From Edolisoma coerulescens (Eukaryota; Chordata; Aves; Passeriformes; Campephagidae): a DNA stretch of 64,000 nucleotides. The DNA lies in contig VWZW01005522.1 in the NCBI GenBank assembly GCA_013397115.1, forward strand, positions 2,108,001 to 2,172,000, given 5' to 3'. The notes below the pieces were generated by a model. The model had not been told where the DNA came from. It worked only from the letters and a program-made list of their open reading frames with translations, and searched no databases. Below, one piece after another: positions 22,556 to 35,123 of this stretch. Position 1 is the stretch's first letter. Each line of letters begins with the position of its first letter. The translations under genes were made by a program, and so were the position numbers.

Positions 22556-22611
22556 TAGTGGGACTCAGTGTGACTTAGTGGGACTCATAAATCAGTCGCA
22601 CTCAGTGTGAA
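22556..22611 (+). repeat. Short imperfect tandem repeat
   Basis: TAGTGGGACTCA appears twice (22556 and 22577), and a further CACTCAGTGTGA-like unit follows. The period is near 21 bases. Confidence 0.7.
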
Positions 22612-24814
22612 ATGATAACAACTTTGTTTTATATTTTGGACAGAGATCTTTGTGTGGTTACTTCATAACCCAGAGCCAGACTCTTTACTCTTCACCTTTT
22701 ATGTCTGAAAAAATTTAAAAAGTAATATTTTTTTACCAAAGCAATCAAAAAGCCAATCTTTCCATTTGTCTGAGAACTTATTATCATCAGAAGACCTATG
22801 AAACATTACAGCTTAGTTGGTGTGGGAACAGAGTTGAAATAGGTTGGAAAATCATGGTGGACTTCTGCCTGAGTTCCATTTATTATGGTGAATATGGAAC
22901 ACAAAATATTTTCTTAAATTATCTGTGATACAAAGTGTACTCTGAGACAATATAGTAAAAAATTCAATACGGCTTCTTCAGACTTTCCTTTTTTCCCCTG
23001 TGTCTTTAAATATCTTCTTGAAAACCTTTCAAAGGTAGTTTTATTAACTTAAGATAGTGCAGATGTTGCCAGCTTGAGAAATAAGTCACAATGACTTGTA
23101 GTATTGTGTCAGAAATATCATTTAGAGGCTTAGAATGAGGGGAGCAATTAATGAACAGTCTTCACTATGAACAAATAAATGTCAGAGACTCCTCCAGGGC
23201 TAAGCTGCTTCTGTGCCATATTCATTAGTTGCTCTTTTGAACAAAGTTGCTGTTGATGAGCGGGTTTACTTAAGCATACCTGAGAAAATCCACAAAAACA
23301 GATCAGAAGTATTAGAATGAAAAATTTGCATTTAATTTAATAAATAAAGACTTTTTCATTCTCAGGGGGTTTTATGCTTCATGTAACTGTTTCTGGCTGA
23401 CATTTCTCCCTAACTACTGCGTTGTCTTCACTGGAGAGTGGCAGAAGACATGTCTTATGGTTTGCTTCAGGATGCATGCCAAATACCATGCTCATATTTA
23501 AGTCTCTATTATTAAATATGTATTAAAAATGTCATAATGGAAGACGTCTCTCAGAACAGTCTCAGTCTACCTGTTGAAAAATGGCAGGAAAGGGAAGAAG
23601 CACATGGGAGTACAAAGGTAGAAATCTTAAACTGCAAAAGCTCATTCCAAACTTGCTGACCCTATACCCTGGTTAAAAATACCTCCTTGGGAAAAATCTC
23701 TGTATTCATATCTTAAAAAAAAAAAAATTCATATGTAGATCTGGATTGTTCAATGTACTTGGTGGCTTGCAGGTCTAAATTGAAGCTTGATGAATGGTGG
23801 CCCCCAAAATCCATGTTATTATGTGAAAAACAGTAATACATATATCAGCATGGGTTCTTTATTACATTTTTGATTCTATTTTTCCACTCAATAAGACAGA
23901 GGCAAGTGTAGTCACTATAGTATAGACACCTGGAAGAGTCTACCTAGAAAGTGAAGGCTATTTCTGTATGTTTTTCTGTGCATTGAAATGAAAATTACAA
24001 TAATATAAATAAAAAATACTATTATTTTATGTTTTGATGAGAGGCTTCAGGGGAGGGGGGACCTTTTTAGTTATACTGCTTTTAGGTTTTTTTTTTGGTT
24101 TTATTTGTAAGTTCTATTGTGTAAAGTCCATCAGAATATGAAGAACAGTTTGGTGAAAGTACTCATAGTTTCCAGTTTTGAGCCAAGTGGTAACTGGAAG
24201 CTTTAATGGTCTTTCAGTACCACTTGAGAAATGGAGATGTGCCATTGGACAGACATGTCAGAACTCAGTAAAAATAGCATATCCTACAGTGGGCATTCCT
24301 CCAGAAATCTAAAATTAGCATTGTATCCTGGATATAGTACTGCAGGTGGTCACAAGCACTAAATTGTATTCAGCACCCTCTGTTATTCAAGCAGGTCTCA
24401 ACAGACTTATTTTAAACATTTTATGGTTTTATGCAAGGCTAACTTACTGTTATTACTGTTGTTCTTTATATGGCATCGCAATGTTAAACGTGTTTCATAG
24501 GAATTAAAACAAAGCCTTAGCCAGAGATGTTTAGCATGGTTCTGCGTGAATGGAAGTCAGTGGCACAATTCCAGCTGACTTCAGCTGGGAGTATTAGTAG
24601 ATCCTGACTTCTTTCTGATAATATATATAAACACGCAGCCAGCTGGCAGGTTGGAGTGTGATTTATATCACATTATTCTATTTTGCTTGTAGCTTTCCAG
24701 TAGAGTTTGGCCAAATAAGCTTGAAGAAAAGTTCTATCCCTGTATTAGGGGAATGTAAAGCTTGAGGAGAAACAGAGCTCGGGTGTTATGGTTTGATTAA
24801 TTACTTGAATATTT

Positions 24815-24822
24815 ATGCAAAT
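24815..24822 (+). promoter_or_regulatory. Perfect octamer motif ATGCAAAT
   Basis: POU-factor consensus octamer, preceded by GATTAATTAC and followed by TAC. Another perfect copy is at 690-697. A single octamer occurs by chance about twice per 64 kb on both strands, so only the dense AT-rich homeodomain context adds weight. Confidence 0.25.
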
Positions 24823-25728
24823 TACAGTAGGTTCTGATGAGTGTCATATGGGGAAAGTCTGTACTGACTTTGTTTCCATTATTCTGCCCTCTTTTCCTGT
24901 TTCTGGAACAATAGTGGGACATAAGCTTTTTAATGACTGTGGGCAGCAGGTTTCTTTAAAACCCGCTGGAATGACCTGTAGAAATAAGATAGGCTTTTCT
25001 TATGACATAATTACTAAGTACAGGTGTTAGTTATTGTGTTTGTTTTCAGAAAGGGTAGTGAGCATATGTTTCTCACTCTCTCTATAGATGTCTGTATGTG
25101 AGTGGGCGGGGTGTGGGAGAGAGACGACAGAACTGTGTGTATGTAAATATTCTCCTAGAGGACAAACACCTAGGAGAGAAAAATTTATTATTTATTTTTA
25201 ACTATATATGACCATAATTTTTTAATTCAGAGTATATTGTTTAGTATTTTGGAGGTTATAAATAGACTTCTGACTTTTAAACACGATCTTTAAGTAAGGT
25301 GAGAGACTGCTGTTTCACACTTTCATATTCATCTGCAGATCTTTATTGCTTTGGTCACCGGTTTTTATTTACAGCAATTCCTTGTTATATTGAATAATTG
25401 TGAGTATTTCAACAGGTTCTTGAGTGATAAAATAAATTCTTCATTCTTAATTTACACGATGTCTGATATTTTCATTACTTTCACTTGTAAGGGATTAGGT
25501 AATGCAGGAATGAAGAGGCTGGATTTTTAGGTGTAACATTCATGACTACAGTAAAGAGAAAGCCATTCATATGTACTGAAGGGGACACAGCAAGTATAGT
25601 GGGTAAGACAGAAGTGTAATTTTTCCAAAGATTCACAGCAGAGGCTTATTCTGTTTATTTGCCATAGTAGATTAGGGGCAGGCTTCAAAACAATGATAAG
25701 ATTGAGCAGTACTTGTTCTTTGAAAGCT

Positions 25729-25746
25729 GAGGGGGACACCCCCCTC
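25729..25746. repeat. Perfect G/C hairpin in a C-rich tract
   Basis: GAGGGGG at 25729-25735 pairs with CCCCCTC at 25740-25746 around a four-base ACAC loop. It is followed by another CCCCCC run to 25752. Confidence 0.85.
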
Positions 25747-28700
25747 CCCCCCTCAATGTTTAATTTAGTAAAGGTAATTTTAAGTGATTGCAAATGCATC
25801 ATGTCTTTATGGAAATGGAAGTGCTCTGTAAACCTAAACCCAGTGGCCTAAGCAAGTTTGCTTTTTTAATTTTAAGTCTTTGCTGTTGTAGGAACAGTTA
25901 GTTAAAAAAAAAAAAAAAGAAAAGTTTCAGGAAGAAAAGTAAGCTTTTGCCCACCAAAATAAACCTGGTATTAATGGGCCTGTAGTGTGCTGTGGTGCTA
26001 CATGGATCTTGATTTCTTATTTACATCTTGGAGGTGCAAATGTTACAGCTGTGAAAGTGGATGATGCTACAAAGGCAGCAGCCACAATGAAACTTAGTGC
26101 TTTATCTTGGAGCAGAAATGAGTTCTGTACATCTGGTTTACTTTCCGAGTGAAATTGATATATGTGTGTGAATGCAAGGACAAAAAAGAACCTTCTAAGA
26201 AAGTATACAAGACAGGATGAATTTTGGGAAAGCTGAATGCTGTGTCATGAGATCTAATGAAGTTGTAGTTATTTTCTTAGCATGATATCTATTATAAAGG
26301 CATATAAATAACAAAAAAAATACAGGCCTATAATGCCTTTCTCCTGTCTAGGGAGAAATTCATTTGTACATGCTGCTTGCAAAACCTTTTGTAAAGGAGT
26401 TCAGACTGCTTCAGTGGAAGATGCTATATGGGTGTCAATTATATCCAAGTTCAGTGAATTTATTTAAAAAATTGAACACTAAGGAGCTGCTAATACTCTG
26501 ATAAAGAAAAAAATCCCATGGTGTTCTAATGTTAACCTGGACAGCAACATAAACAGTTGAAAAACAGATTTAAGATTGAAGAATTCAGAACAGTTTTGGT
26601 TTCTCCAGTCTTTCTTTTTATAAAATTCTAATTATGTTCTAAGGTTTGGGAAAAAAAAAAAAAAAGGCGGCAACAACACCTTCCACCGCTTCCCTGAAAA
26701 TGACCGTTTTAATGCTTATTTCAACTACAGCATTTTTGCTGGTCTGGATGGGGGCTAGTGAAAAGGAAACTCTAGAGGGCTGAGCTTATTCATGGACTCT
26801 GCGTCCCCCTCAGCTTCTGTGCTTCTCAGTAAATGTACCCTGTGCAGGCAAAGCATTTTTGATGCATCTCTCTGAACAACCACATCTGTGGCTTAGATGG
26901 TTCATCTCTTTTTATAAAAAGGATTTAAGCTTCACAGAAATAAATTATTCCCATATTGTTGTTAGTTTTAACACTAATTTTAGACAAAGCTGCTTTAGAT
27001 GTGGGGAAAAAGATTCTCCATCTTGTTTAGGTGACAACTGGAGACTTGCATGAGAAGTAGAAAATGTGACTAGTTCTTCATGATATGACATTTTAGGACA
27101 GATTGACAAACAGCTTGAATGACATTTGAAATGTGAGGTGTTGTAAGAACTCACTGCCTTTGCTATACGTAAACACTGCTGGGAGAAAAACAAGCTTTTA
27201 TTTAAAAAAGAAAAAAGATGAGGGAGAGAAGAGCAAGTTATGCTTTAGGCTATTTCCTTGTATGATTAACACCTGGACTGTCTTCAGAAAATGGCATGTC
27301 TTTCTGCTTTTATAATTTCAGAGTGGTTATTGACTGAGCAGTAGGGGGCTTTTTTTCTTTGCCTGGTGCCTTACCGAGTTCTTTGCAGCCTGTTGACTCT
27401 GTTAGGAAGCTGAAATTGCAATTTTAGCTATCGGACATAGAAATCATTAACAACATTTATTGACTTCTAAACCCTCTTCTGTTATCTCGATGCTGTCAGA
27501 TCACCCTTGCCCACTTTCTACAAAACGTAATTGAAAACAATGAAATTTCTCAACTTTTGTGGACAGGTTACAGACTGGAGAAGATTTTATCTGAGAAAAC
27601 CTCATTCAAGATGAAGCTATAAGAAGCTGCATCTGCTAGCGGTAAGAACAGCTTTAACAAAGAAATCTCAACAAAAAAACCCCTGTGTGCCTTTTTGCTT
27701 TGTCCTTTGCATTAAACTAAGAGATATTTTTCAGAGGTCAAATAAGAAAGTTGTAGTGGAAATGACACAGAAATCCATTAACACTGACTTCAGATTTCTA
27801 TATTTCAGTATCTGTAGCTTCCTTACATAGCTCAGTTCAGTTTTATAGTAACAATAAATGCTCTGGTTTTGATTCTTTAAATTTGATTTATGTATGAAGC
27901 TCCTTCGAAAGAGTAGGATAGATAGCATTGCAACTGCTTTGGGGTGAGGAAGTGAGTGAGAATAATTAAATGCAGCTTTAAAGTAGTTTTATTTATCGAA
28001 GAGCATCCTCCATGAGGAGTAATAGTATCTTGTCAACTAAGAAATGAAGAAAGGATCAAGAGAAGATAATTTAAATTAAAAAGCAAAGAAATCTTTTAAT
28101 AGACCAGAAAGTAGGACACAAAGCTGAAAAGCTAAAAAGGAATCATATTGTAAAAACGTAAACTCTTTTTGTAATACATTAGCAAGTCAACATATTTCTC
28201 TTGTGTTTCACTTCGTATTTGGAACCAAAGCTACACACAGATACATCTTGCTGGAAATGTGTGATTATTTTTAATTAGAACCTTGCAAGTTTCTTTGCAT
28301 ATTAAATACAACAAAGGAATTAGTAAATTGATATATTAGAATGTTAGAAATAAGGTAAAAAGTAACTTGTATGCTTACAGTTGTTAAATACTGTCTTTGA
28401 CAGTCTGGGTATGGTAAGTTCTCCCATGTTTTGGAGTACATGTGGAAACTGGAAGTGGTGACAAAAATCTGCTTTCTAATGCTGTATAATAACATCAGTT
28501 GGAGCAAACCTGTGGCCTTCTTGGTATGGATTGTATCTGTTCTGAGGATGACATGGCTGGAACCTTCTTTTCCCCCTCCCTTCCCGCCTTTAAGTTAGGT
28601 GTTGATAAAGAAAACAAAATACTACCCCTGTTTGCTAAGCTTTGTTTCTTTTTGTCACCTTTGTGTGCTTTTCATCTCATAGATGGTCCCTCCTCCATAA

Positions 28701-29663
28701 ATTTACCAGACAGTAACAGCTTCTAAATAGAAGTCCTGTACCATGAGACACTGGGAGCTTAAAATGCTCATCAGATCTATGTAGGTGAACTGTATTATTT
28801 GTCCTGATCTGGAATCTGTCTTTGTTATTATACTTTTTGAATGCTCATTGTGTCATACTGCCAAAGGAAAATAATTCTCCCTGCCATCTATTGTGTTTTG
28901 TCGAATTTAAGCAGGCTTTACCAAGTTTCTATCAGGTTGCGGTGCTGTGGCTGTGTGTAGATTAGATGCTAAAAATTGTGTGAGAAGGATAAAAGAGAGG
29001 TTGAGAGGAGTGGTCAGGAAGTAGCAGGGTGTTAGGAGATGGGTTTTGGAGTGAGTTCAGAGTGAAGAGGCTGATCAGGATGCGTGGGAAACGGATACGT
29101 TGTTCTCAGACATAAGATGCGGAAGGCTGGTATCAATTTGTTGGGAGGAACGTGATGAAAAATGAGACTCTGATAACTGTTTGAAAGTTTGAAAGCAATC
29201 TTTGATGTATTGTGAAGTACGTGTCCAGTGACATTTTCTAAAACCAAGGATGGCAATGCAGTCAGCTCCATTTTAGATGAGTCTTCTGATTTTTTAATGC
29301 TGTTACTCTCTGAATAACAGAGTACAGAAAGTAACACTTCTGCTAAGCAGTAGAAGCATTAAGGCTGTGGGGTGCACGGGGAAGGTGAGACAGGCTGTAA
29401 ATGGCACCTGAGGCTGTGGTGTGGCACAGACTCGCAGCCCCTGCTGCAGCGGGCTTCACGGCTGTCAGTGGCCAGGACCAGTGTGGGACTTCTCGCAGAG
29501 CTGGGGGTGTTAGCTCCATAAATAGCTCTGAGGCACTGTCCTGTTGCATCACTTCAAAAAGCATTAAAGTGATCATCAGGCCATGCCCACTCCTTCTGGT
29601 AGTCTTCTGGCAGAGGTTTGCTCTCAGCTTTGCTGAAGTGCCTGGCTTCTCCCTGTGGTTTTA

Positions 29664-29693
29664 GAGGTAGTTGTTTCTGAGGTAGTTGTCTCT
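29664..29693 (+). repeat. 15-base tandem duplication GAGGTAGTTGTYTCT
   Basis: Two adjacent 15-base units differ by one base (T or C). It looks like a let-7 5' end but is not a microRNA locus, since no partner arm is visible. Confidence 0.85.
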
Positions 29694-30110
29694 GTCACTG
29701 AATGTGCGTGGAGCACAAAGGTAGCCAAACACTCACGGGTATTGTGAACTCAAATTTACTGCCAGAACAGCATGCAATCATTATGGGGCACCTGGCATTT
29801 AAATAAAGAAACAAAATGCCTCAGCCTTGATAATTCAACTTGCTGCATTCACATACTCATCGTTTTGGTTGTACAAGGGAGGGAAGGAAAACTTGCCCTG
29901 ACATGAAGTGCCAAGTTGCAGCCAGGCACCAAACTGCAGCAGGTGTTCTTGAGGGATGAAGGACCTGCAGTTTGCAGGGAGACTACTTGGGAGGAGTAGA
30001 GGGCTGTCTGCTTTTGAACAGCAAATTTGCAACTACTTGCTGAAGCTTTTGCCTGGTGACTGTAGTTGCTGTTGGCCTCTATGAAACATACAGAAGCTTG
30101 CTTGCTGTAC

Positions 30111-30580
30111 CGTGGTGATTAGAAAATATTAATTTCGTTACACACGAAAATCCCTAATGAAAGCCCCTAATGAAAGGTTGACCATTTTCTGCCACTGGTA
30201 ATTTCTAAACTTTTTTTTGCAAATGTAATTGCTGCTATGATTACAGAATGCCAAATTGAGTTTGGGGACATATGCAATATTCTTTTACCACTAGTCTAGT
30301 CAAATAATTTTTAATGAGACAAAAAGCTCGTTGAACACTCAAATTGGTTTGTTTACTTCAGTAGCTTAACTGCATTAAAATCAAAGAGCTTTCATGGGCA
30401 GGGGGTAATCTGTGTCATTGCTGGATGCCATTAATCACCCCCTCGACTGAGGGCAACACTTTTGAAAAGTGACTTATAGATGATTGAATAACTTTACTCT
30501 CTACACCATTAATGGTTCCCAGCAGGCCGTTAGCATGCAATCACAAACATCTGTGCATTTGAAAGTTTCCACTTCCCCAA
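30111..30580. promoter_or_regulatory. Candidate conserved enhancer-like block
   Basis: The block is dense in TAAT and ATTA homeodomain cores. It includes a tandem 12-base repeat CCCTAATGAAAG at 30152-30163 and 30165-30176, TTTTTAATGAG, CATTAATCACC and CATTAATGGTT. Base composition, lack of repeats and motif density resemble vertebrate conserved non-coding elements. Conservation itself cannot be seen from one sequence. Confidence 0.3.
30152..30176 (+). repeat. Tandem 12-base repeat with TAAT core
   Basis: CCCTAATGAAAG occurs twice, separated by one C (period 13). A perfect short duplication of a possible homeodomain site. Confidence 0.9.
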
Positions 30581-31165
30581 ACAGAGACATATTTTACAAA
30601 GAAAAAAAGAAAAGGAAAAAAAAAAGGAGAATTTGTTTTTGCGTGAGTGGTCTTTTGGAAAAAGGGCTAATGGAAAATGTTCGTGCTTTAACTCTTGTAT
30701 GTTATAGTATCATCTGAGTTTACCTTGAGATCTTTATACTCTCAATGGCATTACAAGACTTTTTTTTTGTTTTAATTTGTTTTTGTTGTTTTTACTCCAC
30801 AGGATCTTTCTGATATTTGATATCCAGTAGTGAAAGAAAATGTATCCTGCTTGCCTAGTAACTCATGGATGTTTTTGTTTTAATTGTGTTTAAAGTAAAT
30901 GTAGCCACTTACCCCTAGACACTGCAGAGTGTGCATTACTTATTCAAAGCTGATGATTCAAGCTCTTTTGGAAACCAGCTTAACAGAACAGAGAACAAAA
31001 ATCGTTTCTCCAGGCAGTCTGCTCCTTCTGAAGTGGTCTTTTAGACAAGCATTTAATTACTCAGGGAAAGAGTGCTGGGCATTGATTGTGTTTCCTCTCT
31101 ACAGAGTGTCACTGTGGTTCCTCACCACACCTGTCCCAAATGGGTGCTGCCTAGATGTTGTGACC

Positions 31166-31320
31166 GTCACAGAATCACTGACTGAAGGTTGCTTGGGACT
31201 GGAACAGATCGTCCAAGCAACCACCCATGTTCAAACCGTATTTGTTTTCATTTAGCCTCTTCTAGTGCATCTTACAGAGTATCTCAACTTTTTACTCTTG
31301 AGGACTTCCAGTACTTGTCC
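31166..31320 (-). mobile_element. Degraded CR1 LINE 3' end
   Basis: It starts with TCACAGAATCACTGACTGAAGG, the minus-orientation CR1 tail. GACTGGAACAGATCGTCCAAG corresponds to the usual GATCATCCAGTCCAA segment, and a TTGAGGACTTCCAG trace follows. The last 70 bases are uncertain. Confidence 0.65.
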
Positions 31321-34300
31321 TACATATCCTGTAGAGTATTAATCCAAGACTAACATCTTAAAAAGCATGAGATTGATGTTGCTGTTTCACAATTCACTTT
31401 TCACTATTCTTGCAGTGAAAAGACGTCACCTAAGAGGACTTGATAGGTAGAAAAAAAGAAAAAAAAAGGATGACCCAAAGGAAAGAAGGAAGAATGCCTC
31501 CTTTATCGGTCAAAGATAATTGGTTCTGTACTGAATATGCATTTTAAGTTATCTATGGGTGAGGAAATGACAGGATTAATCAGTTTCATGAAGCAGTGAA
31601 AATTTACTGCGTAATTGAAAGGTGAAAGGTTTGCATCTGTTAATCAGATTGGTACTGGGGTAAGATAAAGATAGCCTTGAGTTAGAAGTCTAACAATTAA
31701 TAATGAAAAGGAAAGTGAGATGAATTGTGTGTGTTCCCTAACAGCTGTGCAGAATGGGACTCCTAGGTAAGTATCTGTTACTCCAGAGTATGTTATAACA
31801 AAAAGTTGATGTGCAGTGGGAGAATAGGGCACCTGGCATTTCTGTTAAGTACCTCTTTGACAAAGCTAACTGTGGTTTTAGAAGACTGGGCATCTTTGCC
31901 TATTCCAGCATTGCTACTGGGAGTGGGAAATCTTAGCTGGATTCAGAGTTGCCACCTCACTATCAAGTGGGGAGACACATTTTTCATGCTGTCTCAAACT
32001 ACTTGTCCAGCTACTTAGATGAAACGCCCTGTAAGTTGCCACTTAGCAGGTCTTGTGTCCCTGAAAATTCTTCCTACCAGGTTTTTTTTTTTTCCTTTGA
32101 GCTTCTAATCTGTTTAACTTCTGTGGCCTGTGGTTTAAATGTGCTCATCACTGGTGTCCTGGACTGAGCACCCAGGGGGTGATTCTGAGCAGAATATATG
32201 AGTTTTGAACTTCCTGAATGTATTCTGGCATGCCATCTGATCTGGTAATTCCTATTGTTGTTAAGAAAATGGTGGTAAAAGCATGGCTGGCAGAGGAATC
32301 ATGGTGTCCAATTTTTTTTGCCCACTCAACTCATATATTTTGTCTGTACATGTGTTGCACTACCTGTTTCCTTTTCTTTAGATTCAGAAAATTACTTGAT
32401 TATTGAAAGCAAATCCACAGCACAACAGAACCGTCCCATGTACAAATCCTTCCCTGCAGAATTTCTGTAGCCAGAGGAATTAAAACAGCTACAGTAGTAG
32501 TGAAGTGGCAAGGATTGCTCACAAAACTTCTTTGCCAAAAGGGGATTTTGTTTGGCCTGATGTCTGGCCATGCAGATGGTCCTGATCTTGTTAAATGCCT
32601 TCCACTACCCAAATTATTTTATGTGTATATATTTGTAATATGCAAGAGAGGGGCTATGTGTGTCAAGACCAGGAAAATGAGTTTTCATCCCATCAAGGCA
32701 GAATCAGTAACAGGAGGATCATTAGCTACTGGCACTTGTCCTGGAACATAAACTGCAGTTGCTATTAAAAGAATGTGGCTGTAGATTAAACCTGTCTTTA
32801 GCATGAGCATCCAGTAGAACATCATGAGGACAGCATATAATAATATTTAAGTTTGAGAGTGCTCTTCCTTTACAAATTATAGGAAATTAAGAAATCTTAT
32901 TTGTTCTCTGTGATTTTTTTTTCTCCCCTCCCACATCCCCTAGTGCTTGTAGGTAGTGTTGGATTATTCAGCTGCAAATAGTTTGTTGTGAATTTATCGC
33001 TAAGATTCACAGTTTCTTTTTTTTTGTTTTGTTTTGTTTTCATTGTCAGTGACGGAAACTTGGTTACTTAACTGGTCTTTGTCTTCTCTGCTGCATCTTC
33101 AATGTCGGTGCTCAATTCTGCTGATGGATTTAGTGATACAAAGTGGGCTCCGATCACCAGTGTTTTCTGTAGGCAGAGGGCAAATGGTGATATCCAGGAA
33201 CCATAATGAGCTGAGGCTGCATCTGGGCAGGCACTGGTAGGCACTGGCTGTGGATACCATGTTCACTTGTAAGTTACTGGTTTATGTCAGCTCCGAGCTT
33301 TCCTAGGGAAATTTCTCATTGCAGCTTCTGAGCAGCCGTGCTCTCGGGGTGGGGAGGTCTCCCTGCACCAGCCCCAGTGCATCCTGCAGGCTGCACAGCG
33401 TGCTCTGGCTGTACCTCCTGTGATGTCTCCATACAAGCGAGACCTTGTGGCTTAGCTGCAGGAAACCATTGGGATCATTGCAGAAATGGGAGACTGCAGT
33501 GAGTGAAATGTGCTCTATGCGGATCTACAGGTGCTCTGATTCAGAGCTTGTGTGTTTAGCGACCACGATAACTGAAGCTAAACAAAGCCAAGGAGCCTTT
33601 AAGAGATGTGATAAAAACAAACAAGCACATACTTTTCCTAGATGCCTTCATTATACCAGTGGTTTGGAAGTGAGGCTGTAACTAATCCTCAAAAGTGTCA
33701 GCCTCCTTTGTTTATACCTGCTTTCTCATCTGAATGATGGAGTCCCACCCTCTCTCGTGCTTGCAGTAAAGTTAATTTGGGTTTTGTCCCGTCTTCTAAG
33801 TTGATAATCAAAAAGTACAATTACATGTTGTGCTCTTGACTAAGTTTCTTCTGCATCTACCTTTGTTGACATCAAGCATTCATAACAAAATTTTCTTCTC
33901 CTGTTTTTGTAGAGAATTGTCTGGCTGAAAACTGAACTCTGTAAGAGCATGGGGAAAAGCAGCATGTATGAGCAAAACCAAGCCTGGATATTTAAAAAAA
34001 GTATTCCAAACTCATACCTTAGCTAGTTACTAATCAGTCTGAACTACATGTAGATGGACATTTTGTATTTTGTGACAACATGATTATAGTGTTCTGAACC
34101 CTTTGTCTTTGCTTGTTGTCTTGCTTAGGTGTGGCAGCAAAAGCTGTTTGCAATCTTGCACCAGGGCATGGAAGTGGCCAGACTTCAACAGGTTTTATGT
34201 GTCTCTGCTGAATTCCACACTATAGTGATACTTTTAAAACAGTAGGTTCGTGTTGATACATGAGTCAGCTTCTGGTAAAGCAAAGGCCTGGAAGATACAT

Positions 34301-34892
34301 TTTTTTCTGGAAAAAGTACTTGGGAAGGACTGATTGAGGAGTAACGTACTAGTTAGGGCTTTTTAAGAATAATGAGTTAGCAAGAGTCACCTTTTAATAA
34401 AATAAGATCAGCTGTGTAAGATACATTTACAATAGAGCTCTGAAGAGTGTATATGTTCCTAAATCACTGCTGAATATTTTATGCTTTTCATCCTCAGATG
34501 TGAATTTTAAATACAAATATCAGTATTTAATGCTCAGCACTAAAAGTAAAGTGAACGTTTTTTCAATAAATTAAGGAATTATGAAAGGAATTTTGGATGG
34601 TCTGAGTTCACATGTCATGCAAAGATAACATCATTAACTTTATAAGAAAAAATAGATCTTTTTGTCTACTAAAGGAAAAAGAGTAATTTCTAGTCAAAAC
34701 TACAATGGGATAGTAATAATAAATAAATTGGGCAGACTTATTTTGCTATGGGTCAATTATTTGTGAAGCTATGCCACATAAAAAGAAGAGTGCAACTTTC
34801 CTAGGTGTATTAATGTAATACAGCACTAGGGTTGTCTCCAGTGTTCACTTCACACTAGCTGACCCCAGTCTTGCCTGGAAACTATTCAGTGA
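31321..34892. other. Intron-like unique sequence
   Basis: No exon or repeat recognised. It holds purine-rich runs near 31450 and a TTTTG run near 33020. A mildly GC-richer patch lies at about 33330-33420. Frames are short and unfamiliar. Confidence 0.5.
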
Positions 34893-34965
34893 TCATAGAA
34901 TCAGACAATATCCTGAGTTAGAAGGGACCCNCAACAGTAGGATTGTTCTGGAACCTAAATACTCT
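34893..34965 (-). mobile_element. CR1 LINE tail fragment
   Basis: TGATCATAGAATCAGACAA, then TCCTGAGTTAGAAGGGACCC, matches the minus-orientation CR1 3' end. It fades after about 70 bases. One unresolved base lies inside at 34931. Confidence 0.7.
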
Positions 34966-35078
34966 GGTACAGAAAATTTAACACTTAACTTTTCCTGCTG
35001 TGGTAAGTGCGGGGAGGTCCATCTCACAGCGTGGATAAGTGTCCAGGGTAGTCTGGGCTGCCTGCAGCGTGAGCCAGC

Positions 35079-35123
35079 AGTGCAGAGTGATCTGCACTTG
35101 TGATGCAAAGTGTTGTGCAGATC
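35079..35123. repeat. Two overlapping inverted repeats
   Basis: GATCTGCAC at 35089-35097 pairs with GTGCAGATC at 35115-35123 (17-base loop). AGTGCAG at 35079-35085 pairs with CTGCACT at 35092-35098 (6-base loop). The two stems share bases and exclude each other. Confidence 0.85.

Larger units (their letters stand above)
19472..31165. other. Long unique intron-like stretch
   Basis: Nearly 12 kb of single-copy, AT-rich DNA with no recognisable exon, RNA gene or interspersed repeat. It has scattered A and T runs (near 23715, 25902 and 26648), a perfect octamer at 24815-24822 in a homeodomain-like AT-rich context, and a C/G hairpin at 25729-25746. Short tandem duplications lie at 22556-22611 and 29664-29693. 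A block at 30.1-30.6 kb has conserved-enhancer character. A slightly GC-rich patch at about 29360-29560 has no promoter features I would trust. Confidence 0.5.

Noticed and set aside
27558..27640. Exon-like segment between GGACAG and GCG|GTAAGA
   Set aside because: All three frames have stops and the pyrimidine tract is weak. At best an untranslated exon, without support.
29664..29693. Resemblance to let-7 (GAGGTAGTTGT)
   Set aside because: The motif is duplicated in tandem with no complementary arm within hairpin distance, and it departs from let-7 after the first bases.
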